Shown piece by piece: positions 1-7,497 of a stretch of 19,048 nt of DNA. Position 1 is the stretch's first letter; each line of letters begins with the position of its first letter. Under the pieces are notes generated by a model. The model saw nothing but the letters and a program-made list of their open reading frames with translations, did no database searches and was not told where the DNA came from. The position numbers and the translations under genes are program-made. Origin of the DNA: DATAFT01 sp035544635 (lineage in GTDB: Bacteria > Acidobacteriota > Thermoanaerobaculia > Multivoradales > Multivoraceae); NCBI GenBank assembly GCA_035544635.1, contig DATKDQ010000193.1, positions 1 through 19,048 on the forward strand, in the 5' to 3' direction.

Positions 1-451
1 CGTCGAGGCGGTCCTTGACCGCGTCCCAGAGCATGACCTGGCGCAGGCTGCGCTCGAGTAGCTCGTCGCGCACGGCGGCGTCGCGCGCGACGTCGGGATC
101 GTGGAGCCGCAGCCCGAACAGCACGTTGTCGCGCACCGACAGCGGCAGCGGGTTGGGTCGCTGCGACACCATGCCGACCTGGCGACGCAACCGCGGCAAC
201 GCGACGTCGGGGCCGAAGATGTCGTGCCCCAGCACTTCGACCGAGCCGGTGGTGCGGACGTAGCCGAGCCGCTCGGTGATCCGATTGACGGTCCGCAGCA
301 GCGTCGACTTGCCGCAGCCCGAAGGTCCGATGAGGGACGTCACGATGGAGCGCTTGACGTCGAGATCGACGTCGAACAGCGCCTGGAACGTGCCGTACCA
401 GAGGTTGAGCGTCCGGGTGCGGATGGCGGCGGCGCCGTCGCTGTCAGCCAA
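1..451 (-). CDS. pstB: Phosphate ABC transporter ATPase PstB, canonical copy (3' end beyond window)
   Basis: This is the ATP-hydrolysing subunit of the Pst phosphate importer, on the cytoplasmic face of the PstC-PstA channel. Only the first 150 residues are visible; the gene runs off the left edge. Residues 14-25 carry the family opening LNLWYGTFQALF. Walker A is GPSGCGKST at 42-50 and the Q-loop is GMVSQRPNPLPLS with Gln97 present, both typical of PstB. The chosen start is a TTG at 451, because a GGAGG lies six bases upstream and no ATG precedes Walker A in this frame. The TTG overlaps the stop of the preceding ATPase gene by eight bases, so the two are probably translationally coupled. The signature motif, Walker B and H-loop lie outside the window and cannot be checked. 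The family assignment is firm and the start is likely. Confidence 0.92.
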   Translation of the reverse strand, partial: MADSDGAAAIRTRTLNLWYGTFQALFDVDLDVKRSIVTSLIGPSGCGKSTLLRTVNRITERLGYVRTTGSVEVLGHDIFGPDVALPRLRRQVGMVSQRPNPLPLSVRDNVLFGLRLHDPDVARDAAVRDELLERSLRQVMLWDAVKDRLD

Positions 452-1241
452 ACTTCCCCTCCACGTAGGCCGCGGTGCGTGGATCGCGCGCCCCGCCCGC
501 GAAGAGCTCCTCCGTGACTCCGACCTCGACGCACTCGCCGCCGAGAAAGAACGCCGTCCGATCGGCCAGGCGCCGCGCCTGCTGGACCAGGTTCGTGACC
601 AGGACGATGGTGAGCTCGCGGCGGAGCTCCTTCAGCACGTCTTCGATGCGCATGGTGGTCACCGGGTCGACGGCGATCGAGAACTCGTCGAGCAGGAGGA
701 GCTCCGGGTCCTGCGACAACGCCCGCGCGATGGTGAGGCGCTGCTGCTGCCCGCCCGAGAGCAGACTCCCGAGCGAGCTCAGGCGGTCCTTGACCTCCTC
801 CCACAGCGCGGCGCGCTGCAGGCAGCGCTCCACGATGGCGTCGAGATCCTGCTTCTTCTTGACGCCGGCGAGGCGCGGCGCCAGCGCCACGTTGTCGTAC
901 ACCGAGAGCGGCAGCCCGACCGGCAGCGGGAACACGACGCCGATGCGGCTGCGCAGCGCGTAGACGTTGCGCCACTGCTTGACGTCGCGGCCGTCCAACA
1001 GCAGCTGGCCCTCGACGCGCATCGACGGCGTCATCTCGTCCATGCGGTTGATCGCGCGCAGGAAGGACGTCTTGCCCGAGCCGGCGGGGCCGATGATCCC
1101 GAAGATCTCGTGCTGGCGCACCTCGAGGTCGATGCCGTCGAGCACGGTCCGGGGCCCGTAGCGGATGGTCAGGCCGCGCGCCTCGAGCTTGGGGGCGGCC
1201 GGCCCGGCGGCGGGCGGAGCGGAGGGGCCGGCAGCTACCAC
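444..1241 (-). CDS. pstB: PstB-like phosphate ABC transporter ATPase with degenerate Q-loop and H-loop
   Basis: This 265-residue protein has the usual length and layout of PstB: Walker A GPAGSGKT at 51-58, signature LSGGQQQR at 161-168, and Walker B LLLLDE at 181-186 with the catalytic Glu. It differs from normal PstB at key places. The Q-loop Gln is Pro105 (GVVFPLP instead of GMVFQKP). The D-loop reads IAVD instead of SALD. The H-loop His is Asn217 (VTNLVQQA instead of VTHNMQQA). In ABC ATPases these positions couple hydrolysis to the permease, so this copy is probably weak or inactive as an ATPase and may pair with the canonical copy that follows. The start is a GTG overlapping the pstA stop by seven bases, with GGAG nine bases upstream. 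The family is clear; the partner role is inference. Confidence 0.9.
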   Translation of the reverse strand: MVAAGPSAPPAAGPAAPKLEARGLTIRYGPRTVLDGIDLEVRQHEIFGIIGPAGSGKTSFLRAINRMDEMTPSMRVEGQLLLDGRDVKQWRNVYALRSRIGVVFPLPVGLPLSVYDNVALAPRLAGVKKKQDLDAIVERCLQRAALWEEVKDRLSSLGSLLSGGQQQRLTIARALSQDPELLLLDEFSIAVDPVTTMRIEDVLKELRRELTIVLVTNLVQQARRLADRTAFFLGGECVEVGVTEELFAGGARDPRTAAYVEGKFG

Positions 1242-2143
1242 TTCTTGCGTCTCCGCACGTAGGCCCGAAACGCGATCGAGAGCGCGTTCATCAGCAGCAC
1301 CAGCCCGATCAGGACCAGGGCGACGGCGTAGGGGAGCGCATCTGGAACGCCGGGCACTTGGGTCGCGATGACGTAGACGTGGAGCGAGAGCGCCATGGTC
1401 TGGTCGAAGACGCTCTGCGGCAGGAAGGGCAGGAAGAACGCGGCACCGGTGAACATGATGGGCGCGGTCTCTCCGGCGGTGCGCGAGACCTCGAGGATGA
1501 CGCCGGTGAGAATCCCGCTCACCGAGTTGGGCAGCACCACCCGTCGGATGGTCTGCCAGCGCGTCGCTCCCAGGCTCCAGCACGCTTCGCGGAACGCGCG
1601 CGGCACCGCCTGCAGCGCCTCTCGCGTCGACACGATCACCACCGGGAGCGACATCACCGCCAGCGTGAGGCTCGCCGCCAGGATGCCGGTGCCGAGCTCG
1701 AAGAACAGCACGAACGCGCCCACGCCGAACAGCGCGTGCACGATCGAGGGGACGCCGGCGAGGTTGATGATGGCGAGGTTGATGAGGCGGGTGAGCCAGT
1801 TGTCGCCGGCGTACTCCGACAGGTAGAGCGCGGCGGCGACGCCGATCGGCACCGACGCCACCAGCGCCACCGTGACCAGCCAGATGGTGCCCACCAGGGC
1901 GGGGAAGATGCCGCCCGCGGTCATGCCGTTGGTGGGCTCGGTGAGGAGGAAGTCGACCGACAACGCCGGACCGCCGCGCCAGACCAGGATGCCGAGGACG
2001 ATGCCGACCGGCACGATGAGCAGCACGGTCGCGAGCAGGAAGAGCGTACCGGCCAGGCGCTCGGTGCGTCGATCGTGCCGGGTGAGAGCGGTGGGCTGGA
2101 ACATGCTTCGGGGCGCGGCGGAGCTGGACAGGTGGTGGGTCAC
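1235..2143 (-). CDS. pstA: Phosphate ABC transporter permease PstA
   Basis: This is one of the two inner-membrane permeases that form the phosphate channel with PstC. The 302-residue protein has hydrophobic segments near residues 31-54, 82-109, 122-149, 153-172, 207-222 and 272-290. The cytoplasmic EAA loop that contacts the ATPase is at about 184-205 (FREACWSLGATRWQTIRR), followed by the PstA-typical SRTAGETAPIMFTGAAF near 220-236. The chosen start is GTG at 2143, which leaves an 18-base gap after pstC. No clear ribosome site is seen there, and an in-frame ATG at 2104 is an alternative that would remove 13 residues without touching any conserved part. The gene ends overlapping the start of the degenerate pstB-like gene, as expected in one operon. 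Confidence 0.95.
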   Translation of the reverse strand: MTHHLSSSAAPRSMFQPTALTRHDRRTERLAGTLFLLATVLLIVPVGIVLGILVWRGGPALSVDFLLTEPTNGMTAGGIFPALVGTIWLVTVALVASVPIGVAAALYLSEYAGDNWLTRLINLAIINLAGVPSIVHALFGVGAFVLFFELGTGILAASLTLAVMSLPVVIVSTREALQAVPRAFREACWSLGATRWQTIRRVVLPNSVSGILTGVILEVSRTAGETAPIMFTGAAFFLPFLPQSVFDQTMALSLHVYVIATQVPGVPDALPYAVALVLIGLVLLMNALSIAFRAYVRRRKKW

Positions 2144-2161
2144 GGCTCGGGCCGGCAGCGC

Positions 2162-3145
2162 TCAGATGCGAGTGTGCCGCCGCGGTCCGCGCACCATCAG
2201 GTCGGCGAGCAGGTTGATGACGAAGGTGACGACGAAGAGGAGGATCCCGAGCGTGAACAACGCGCGGTAGTGCTCGGAGCCCACCGGCGTCTCGCCGAGC
2301 TCGGCGGCGATGGTGGCGGTGAGGGCGCGCACCGAGTCGAACACGCTGGTGGGCAGGTGGATCGCGTGGCCGCTCGCCATCAGCACCGCCATGGTCTCGC
2401 CGAAGCCGCGGGCGACCCCGAGCAGCGCGGCGGCCGCGAGGCCGTTGCGCGCCGCCGGGATCACCACCCGCAGCACGACCTGGAGGCGGCTCGCGCCCAG
2501 CGCCTCGGCGGCCTCCCGATACGCGTCCGGCACCGCCTTCAACGCGTCCTCGGCGATGGTGGTCACGATCGGAGCCGCCATCAGGCCGAGGATGACGCCG
2601 GCGTTGAGCACGTTGAGCCCCACCGGCACGTCGAAGACCTGGATGATGAGCGGGTTCACGACCGAGAGCCCGATGAAGCCCCAGACCACGGACGGGATGG
2701 CGGCCAGGAGCTCGACTGCGACCTTGAGCGCCTCGCGCGTCTTGCCGGTTGCGAACTCGGCGATATAGACCGCCGCGCCCAGCGAGAAGGGCAGCGCCAC
2801 CGCCATCGCGAGGCCGGTCACGCTGGCGGTGCCGGCGATCAGCGCGAGCGCGCCGTAGGTCGCGTTGTGTCGCGACGTCGGCGCCCAGCGCGGCGAGGTG
2901 AAGAACTCCACGGCGTCGAAGCGGCCGAGAAGGAAGCCCACTCCCTCGCGGGTGATGAAGACGAAGATGCCGACGATGAAGACGATCGCCGACACCCCGC
3001 CGAGGAAGATGAGGAGGTGAGCCGCGCGATCGATCAGCCAAGACAGGCTGCGGCGATCGGCCGCCGGCGCGGAGCGGTCCCTGGCGGCGCCGGGAGTCGC
3101 CGCCCGCCCTCCCGATCCTGGGCCGGTCTCGCGATCACTCGGCAT
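2162..3145 (-). CDS. pstC: Phosphate ABC transporter permease PstC
   Basis: This inner-membrane permease partners with PstA in phosphate import. The 327-residue product starts with about 30 polar residues, then a first membrane segment at about 41-64 and further ones near 97-130, 145-169, 180-195, 232-256 and 295-318. The EAA loop lies at about 209-230 (YREAAEALGASRLQVVLRV). The motif GFGETMAV at 247-254 is typical of PstC. The ATG at 3145 was chosen because it gives normal PstC length; the open frame continues upstream but would there read the phoU gene in a shifted frame. This start overlaps the end of the phoU fusion by eleven bases and has no strong ribosome site of its own, so it probably depends on coupling. 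The unusual neighbour is phoU, which normally lies at the operon end. Confidence 0.95.
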   Translation of the reverse strand: MPSDRETGPGSGGRAATPGAARDRSAPAADRRSLSWLIDRAAHLLIFLGGVSAIVFIVGIFVFITREGVGFLLGRFDAVEFFTSPRWAPTSRHNATYGALALIAGTASVTGLAMAVALPFSLGAAVYIAEFATGKTREALKVAVELLAAIPSVVWGFIGLSVVNPLIIQVFDVPVGLNVLNAGVILGLMAAPIVTTIAEDALKAVPDAYREAAEALGASRLQVVLRVVIPAARNGLAAAALLGVARGFGETMAVLMASGHAIHLPTSVFDSVRALTATIAAELGETPVGSEHYRALFTLGILLFVVTFVINLLADLMVRGPRRHTRI

Positions 3146-4199
3146 CTTCGCCGCGCAGGAGCTCGACCAGCGCGTGCAGCTCGGCCGCGATGCGGCGCGC
3201 CACCTCGTCGAGCGGACCGGTCCGTCCGCCGACGTCCCACTCCAGGACGACGGTATGGAACGGGATCTCACCGAGGCGGGGGCGGGGGTCGCCCTCGAGG
3301 CTCACCACGACGTCGAAGTCGGCGAGAAGGTCGCGCAGATCCCCGATGTCCTTGGGCCGGGTGCCGGCGAAGTCGAGCCCGTGCTGCTCCACGAACTGGA
3401 GCAGGTCGGGTGCGAGGCGGCCGGCGGGTGCCCAGCCGGCGCTGGCGTAGCGACCGCTCTTCGGGTAGTACTTGCGGGCCCACGCCTCGGCAATCTGGCT
3501 CGTGCGATCGTTGCGCTCGTCGAGAAAGAGGATGGAGAAGGTCTTCGGCGCTTTGGTCTCTCCGGTGGCCGCGAAGATGGTCTCCTCGCAGATGTTCTTG
3601 GCCTGGTCCGCGACGCGCTCGAGGCGGTGGAGGACGATGAGGAGGGCGAAGATCTCGTGCAGCCGACGGCTCCCAGACTCGCCCTCGCGCACCAGGTCCG
3701 CGAACAGCTTGCGCACCAGCGCGCGCTGCGGCTGCGCCAGGCCGACGGTCCCGCGGGCGAGATCCGCGCTACCGGCGCGGAACGCTTCGAGCGCGCGCGA
3801 CAGCATGCTGCGTCCGTGGGCGGCCATCACCTCGAAGTCCGAGAGCAGCGGCTCGGGAGGAGGCGCCTCGAGCTGCAGCGCCTCGCGACAGATCGTCGCC
3901 GCGTAGTCGCCGATGCGCTCGAGCTCGAGGTCGATCCGCAGCACCGACGACACGAACCGCAGGTGCCCGGCGCTGGGCAGGTGGCGTGCCACGAAGGCGT
4001 GGCACATCGCGTCGACGTCGCGGATGTGGCGGTTGATCCGGTTGTCGCCGAGGATGGTGCGCGACGCCAGTGCGCGGTCGGCGTGGACAACGGCGCGCTC
4101 CGCGCTGCGCAGCGCGTCCTCGACCTCGCCGCCGACCGCGAGCACCCGGCCCTTGAGCTCGCCGAGGTCGTGCTCGAGACGCTCCTCGTAGTGGCTCAT
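3135..4199 (-). CDS. phoU: PhoU fused to a catalytically degenerate LMW-phosphatase/ArsC-like domain
   Basis: PhoU is a cytoplasmic helical-bundle protein that links the Pst transporter to the PhoR/PhoB response and limits phosphate uptake. Residues 1-215 are a complete PhoU with both metal-binding repeats: LELERIGDYA at 91-100 and HRLERVADQAKNICEE at 191-206. A short linker leads to residues 218-345, which match the low-molecular-weight tyrosine phosphatase/arsenate reductase fold (SILFL strand, SQIAEAWARK helix, SAGWAP, DFDVVVSL). The catalytic CX5R loop is replaced: where FLCTGNSCRS is usual, FLDERNDRTS stands at 225-234, so the Cys is Asp227 and the Arg is Thr233. Phosphatase or arsenate reductase activity by the usual mechanism is therefore not expected; a sensing or docking role is inference. 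The ATG overlaps the pstS stop as ATGA, and the 3' end overlaps pstC. There is no frameshift at the domain junction. Confidence 0.9.
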   Translation of the reverse strand: MSHYEERLEHDLGELKGRVLAVGGEVEDALRSAERAVVHADRALASRTILGDNRINRHIRDVDAMCHAFVARHLPSAGHLRFVSSVLRIDLELERIGDYAATICREALQLEAPPPEPLLSDFEVMAAHGRSMLSRALEAFRAGSADLARGTVGLAQPQRALVRKLFADLVREGESGSRRLHEIFALLIVLHRLERVADQAKNICEETIFAATGETKAPKTFSILFLDERNDRTSQIAEAWARKYYPKSGRYASAGWAPAGRLAPDLLQFVEQHGLDFAGTRPKDIGDLRDLLADFDVVVSLEGDPRPRLGEIPFHTVVLEWDVGGRTGPLDEVARRIAAELHALVELLRGEDAE

Positions 4200-5086
4200 T
4201 GGTCGCAGGAGAGCGGGCGCACCGGCGCGTATCCGGCCTCCAGCAGCATGCACTGACCGGCATCCGAGAGGATCCAGTCGAGGTAGGTCTTCACCGCTCC
4301 CTCCGGCGCGGTGCGTGTGTACATGAAGAGTGGCCGCGAGATCGGGTAGCTGCCGTCGAGGGCGGACTCGATCGAGGGCTCGACGCAGGCGCCGTCCTGG
4401 CCGAGCAGGCACGGCATCTCTATCTCCGGAATGGTGTAGGCGAGACCGGAGTAGCCGATCGCACATGGGGTCTTCGCCACCAGGTCGACGACGTCCTTCG
4501 ATCCGTGCATGTCGCGCGATCCGAGCTTGTAGTCGCGCCGCTCGCCGAGCACCGCCTCGCGGAAGTAGACGTAGGTGCCGGAGTTGTTCTGCCGGCTGAC
4601 CCGGACGATCTCGTCGCTGTTGCACCCCGGCACCTCGACTCCGAGGTCGCTCCAACTCTCGCTCTTCCCGCCCTCTCCGTAGATCTCGGCGAGCTGCTCG
4701 AGCGAGATCCGATCGAGCGGGTTGTTGCGGTGGAGGAAGATGGCGAGCGCGTCGTGGCCGACGGTGACTTCCTGGGGATCGGCGCCGGCCCGGCGCGCCA
4801 TCTCGAGCTCTTCCGGCTCGATCCGACGGCTCGCGTTCGCGAGATCGACCGTGCCGTTGATCAGCGCCGCGATACCGGTGCCGGTGCCACCGCCGGTGAC
4901 GGCTACGGCGACGGTGGGATCGACCCTCTTGTAAGCCTCGGCCCAGGCCTGGGCCACGTTGACCAGCGTGTCGGACCCCTTGTTCTGGATCACCGTGCGC
5001 GAGGCGCCGCCGCGGCCGCAGCCGAGGGCGAACAGGCCGGCCGCGACCGAAAGGGCAAGGGCTACGAGGAGGCCCGCTCTACTCAT
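4196..5086 (-). CDS. pstS: Phosphate-binding protein PstS, probable lipoprotein
   Basis: This is the substrate-binding protein that captures phosphate outside the inner membrane and delivers it to PstC-PstA. The 296-residue product has a signal sequence (MSRAGLL, then a hydrophobic stretch to residue 22) ending in ALGC, an imperfect lipobox with Cys23 as the probable lipid site. Phosphate-contact segments of the PstS family are visible: NKGSDTLV at 35-42, GGGTGTGIAALINGTVDLA at 65-83, and SRQNNSGTYVYF at 164-175. The start at 5086 was preferred over upstream in-frame codons because AAAGGAA lies eight bases before it and the signal peptide begins there. It is the first gene of the operon and its stop overlaps the phoU fusion start. 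Several Cys residues (155, 208, 226, 234, 279, 294) could form disulfides. Confidence 0.94.
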   Translation of the reverse strand: MSRAGLLVALALSVAAGLFALGCGRGGASRTVIQNKGSDTLVNVAQAWAEAYKRVDPTVAVAVTGGGTGTGIAALINGTVDLANASRRIEPEELEMARRAGADPQEVTVGHDALAIFLHRNNPLDRISLEQLAEIYGEGGKSESWSDLGVEVPGCNSDEIVRVSRQNNSGTYVYFREAVLGERRDYKLGSRDMHGSKDVVDLVAKTPCAIGYSGLAYTIPEIEMPCLLGQDGACVEPSIESALDGSYPISRPLFMYTRTAPEGAVKTYLDWILSDAGQCMLLEAGYAPVRPLSCDQ

Positions 5087-5364
5087 GCGGCAGATTCCTT
5101 TGCTTGCCGGCGGTCGGCGTTGAAACGGCACGGCCGGAGTCCCGCGGCGGGCTCCGCTGCGCAAACGACCCCGCTCGACCGGCGGCGGCAGCGAAGCGTC
5201 GCGCTCGCGCTCGACGTCTCGAGCCCGATCTTACACGCGTCGCGCGCTTATACGCGTCGCGCGCCGGATGAGCCACCGCCGGCGCCACAGCGATAGGATG
5301 AGTGGCCTACGATGGGGCGTGTCGGCGTGGTACGCGCCTGCGGCGTCGCGCGCCGACGACGATC
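5087..5364. promoter_or_regulatory. Divergent intergenic region between the pst operon and the FHA gene
   Basis: This is the longest gene-free stretch in the window (278 bases). It must contain the promoter of the pst operon on the minus strand and probably that of the FHA gene on the plus strand. Seen: the ribosome site of pstS at 5095-5101, the 17-bp tandem repeat with TATAAG in the middle, and GATAGGAT at 5292-5299 on the plus strand, which could be a -10 element for the FHA gene. No sequence resembling the E. coli Pho box (paired CTGTCAT) was found, so how PhoB-type control would act here is not visible. Confidence 0.45.
5231..5264. repeat. 17-bp tandem direct repeat (two copies) in the pstS-FHA divergent region
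   Basis: Positions 5231-5247 and 5248-5264 are adjacent copies differing at one base. On the minus strand, which is the coding strand of pstS, they read GCGCGCGACGCGTATAA and GCGCGCGACGCGTGTAA. Each copy ends in an A/T-rich patch, and the first contains TATAAG, a plausible -10 element for the pst operon. A third partial match (GCGTCGCGCGCC) occurs at 5343-5354, just before the FHA gene. It could be a duplicated promoter or operator. The 17-base period does not match whole helical turns. Confidence 0.75.
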
Positions 5365-5913
5365 ATGGCGATCTGGATCACGGTGATCGCGATCGTCGCG
5401 AGCGCGATGGTCGCGAGCCTGCTGTGGCGCAAGCGGCTCCGGCGCACGGACTCGCGCCCGGACGATTCCGCGCGCAAGGACACCGTGCCGGTCGAGCTGA
5501 GCGCAACCCTCCGCTCCTACGTCATCCCCAACCGCTGGCTGCGTTCCCCGGCCGGCTCGCTGCGGTCTCGCGCCGCCGCCGCGCACCACCCGCGCTACGC
5601 CGGCGCGAGCGTCGAGCGCGCCGGCGAGGCCGCCGAGCCCGCGGTATGGTCGCTCCTGCCCGGCCGCACCCGATTGGGGCGCGACGCGGACAACCACGTG
5701 GTGCTCGAGGACGAGAGGGTGTCCCTCCACCACGCGCTCATCACGGTGCGCGACGGCGTCTACTGGCTCGAGGATCTCGGCTCGACCAACGGCACCTTCG
5801 TCGGAGGGGACAGGCGGGTGATGGCGGCACACCCCCTGGTCGACGGCGAGGAGATCCGCCTGGGCGGAGTGGTGCTGGTGTTTCGCGGGCAGGCGGAGGC
5901 AGCGCCGGCGTGA
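5365..5913 (+). CDS. Membrane-anchored FHA-domain protein
   Basis: FHA domains bind phosphothreonine peptides and recruit partners of Ser/Thr kinases. The 182-residue product has one N-terminal membrane segment at residues 2-21 followed by basic residues WRKRLRR, which should leave the rest in the cytoplasm. A variable, probably disordered linker spans about 25-95, and the FHA domain spans about 96-175. The conserved FHA positions are present: Gly105-Arg106, Ser120, His123 and the STNGT motif at 140-144. The Arg that usually follows the Ser is Leu121. The ATG at 5365 was chosen because the hydrophobic anchor begins there; an in-frame ATG at 5302 would add an unlikely Arg-rich leader. No good ribosome site is visible. 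It converges on the GGDEF-EAL gene with 30 bases between. No Ser/Thr kinase is encoded in the window, so its partner is unknown. Confidence 0.85.
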   Translation: MAIWITVIAIVASAMVASLLWRKRLRRTDSRPDDSARKDTVPVELSATLRSYVIPNRWLRSPAGSLRSRAAAAHHPRYAGASVERAGEAAEPAVWSLLPGRTRLGRDADNHVVLEDERVSLHHALITVRDGVYWLEDLGSTNGTFVGGDRRVMAAHPLVDGEEIRLGGVVLVFRGQAEAAPA

Positions 5914-5943
5914 GGCGTTGAGGCCGGTCCGCTCGCCTAGTGC

Positions 5944-7383
5944 CTACGCCAACCGCTCCCTCCTCTCGGCCTCGGCCAGGTGCTCCTGGGCGAGCGGGGC
6001 TGGGATCTCGATCCTCCGGCTCGCCAGCACGGCCTCGAACTTCTCGTGCGGCAGCGGCGGACACAGCAGATACCCCTGCGCCGACTCGCAGCCGCTGCGG
6101 CGCAGGAAGTGGAGCTGCGCCGGCGTCTCGACACCCTCCGCGATGACGTCGAGTCCGAGCCCTCGTCCCAGCCTGACCGCGGCCGAGACCACCGTGGCGC
6201 AAGCGCGGTCGCTGGGGATGCCGGCGATGAACGAGCCGTCGATCTTCACCGCGCACAGGGGGTAGCGCAGCAGATAGTCGAGCGACCCGTACCCGGTGCC
6301 GAAGTCGTCGATGGTGAAACCGACGCCGATGTCGCTCAGCGCCGAGACGCACGCGTGCACCTTGTCCACGTACCGCACCGCATGATTCGCGGTGAGCTCG
6401 AGACGCAGGAGCGCGGGCGCCAGGCCCGAAGCTTCGAGCGCCTGGTTCACCGTCGACACCAGAGTCCCGGCCTGAATCTGCCGGATCGAGACGTTGACCG
6501 AGATCGGCACCGCGACGCCGACGTCGCGTTGCCACTGGGCGGCGAGCATGCAGGCGCGCCGGGTGACCCAGGCCCCCAGTCTCGGAATGCGGCCGGTCTC
6601 CTCGGCGAGCGGGATGAACACGCTGGGCGCGATGTCGCCGCGCGTGGAGTGGCGCCAGCGCGCCAGCGCCTCGACACCCACCACCGAGCCGTCGGAAAGC
6701 GAGACCTGCGGCTGGAATTCGAGCTGGAGCTGATCCTGCGCCAGGGCCGCCTCGAGCTCGTGCTCGAGCTCGAGCCGGCGCTGGACCCAAACCGCCATCG
6801 AAGGCCGGAACACCTGGAAGCTGTTGCCGCGCTCGCGCTTCGCGCGGTAGAGCGCCCAGTCCGCCTTGTCGAGGAGCTGCTCGGCGCCCTCCGCGTCACG
6901 CGGGAAGGTGGCGACCCCCACGCTGCAGCTCAGGTAGATCTGGTGCGACCCGAGCTGGAACGGGGGCTCGAACGCCTCGACCAGGCGCCGTACCGTGCGC
7001 AGCACCCCCTCCTGCGACTCGAGGGGATGGAGGATGATCGCGAACTCGTCGCCGCCCATGCGCAGGACGGGGTGGCGCTCCGGCCAGAAGTTGCGCAGGC
7101 GCAGCGCCACCTCGCGGAGCGTCTCGTCGCCCAGCGCGTGCCCCAGCCCGTCGTTCACGTCCTTGAAGTGGTCGAGGTCGACCAGCGCCAGGGCGGCGAG
7201 CTTCTGGCGGCGCCGGGCCGCGGCCATCGCGGAGGCCAGCAGCGGCTCGAGCTGGGTGCGGTTCGGAAGCGCGGTCAGCGCATCCGTGGTGGCGAGCCGC
7301 TCGAGCGCGCGGTGGGTGCGGCGTTGACGATCGAGCGCCAGCAGCAGCGCCGCGAGCGCGGCGACCAGAATCCAGGTCTCCAT
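5944..7383 (-). CDS. GGDEF-EAL protein (diguanylate cyclase / c-di-GMP phosphodiesterase)
   Basis: The 479-residue product makes and/or degrades the second messenger cyclic di-GMP. It has a membrane segment at about 3-18, a GGDEF domain at about 30-195 and an EAL domain at about 205-455. The cyclase motif is intact (RMGGDEF, 108-114), but no RxxD inhibitory site precedes it. The phosphodiesterase residues are also present: EAL at 238-240, Asn297, Glu329, DDFGTG at 359-364, KID at 380-382, Glu416 and Gln436. One segment usually reading ELTES reads ELTAN (329-333). No PAS, GAF or other sensor domain is present, so the input signal must come through the anchor, expression or partners. The start at 7383 is supported by GGGAGGGGG immediately upstream, though the spacing is short, and by the anchor beginning there. 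The end converges on the FHA gene. Confidence 0.93.
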   Translation of the reverse strand: METWILVAALAALLLALDRQRRTHRALERLATTDALTALPNRTQLEPLLASAMAAARRRQKLAALALVDLDHFKDVNDGLGHALGDETLREVALRLRNFWPERHPVLRMGGDEFAIILHPLESQEGVLRTVRRLVEAFEPPFQLGSHQIYLSCSVGVATFPRDAEGAEQLLDKADWALYRAKRERGNSFQVFRPSMAVWVQRRLELEHELEAALAQDQLQLEFQPQVSLSDGSVVGVEALARWRHSTRGDIAPSVFIPLAEETGRIPRLGAWVTRRACMLAAQWQRDVGVAVPISVNVSIRQIQAGTLVSTVNQALEASGLAPALLRLELTANHAVRYVDKVHACVSALSDIGVGFTIDDFGTGYGSLDYLLRYPLCAVKIDGSFIAGIPSDRACATVVSAAVRLGRGLGLDVIAEGVETPAQLHFLRRSGCESAQGYLLCPPLPHEKFEAVLASRRIEIPAPLAQEHLAEAERRERLA

Positions 7384-7497
7384 CCCCCTCCCAGGGTCGG
7401 CACCGGCGCGAGCCGCGGCGGCGGAACACGAGATCACGCGCGCCGATCGCGTGCTCTCCCCGTCGCTGCGCTCGGATCCCACCGGACACTGGCGGAG

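Noticed and set aside
3480..3560. The ArsC-like domain as an active arsenate reductase or phosphatase
   Set aside because: The codons read clearly as DERNDRT at the catalytic loop; Cys and Arg of CX5R are both missing, so arsenic resistance is not supported.
1358..3640. A 760-codon plus-strand frame across pstA, pstC and phoU
   Set aside because: The composition is a low-complexity Arg/His/Asp/Gly mixture with no domain; it is opposite clear pst genes.
5302..5364. ATG at 5302 as the FHA gene start
   Set aside because: It would put 21 mostly Arg-rich residues before the membrane anchor; the ATG at 5365 starts right at the anchor.
5087..5364. A classical Pho box before pstS
   Set aside because: No paired CTGTCAT-like sequence with 11-base period was found by eye in either orientation.
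5913..5938. A terminator hairpin between the convergent FHA and GGDEF-EAL genes
   Set aside because: Only a five-base AGGCG/CGCCT stem with a 16-base loop and no T-run; too weak to call.
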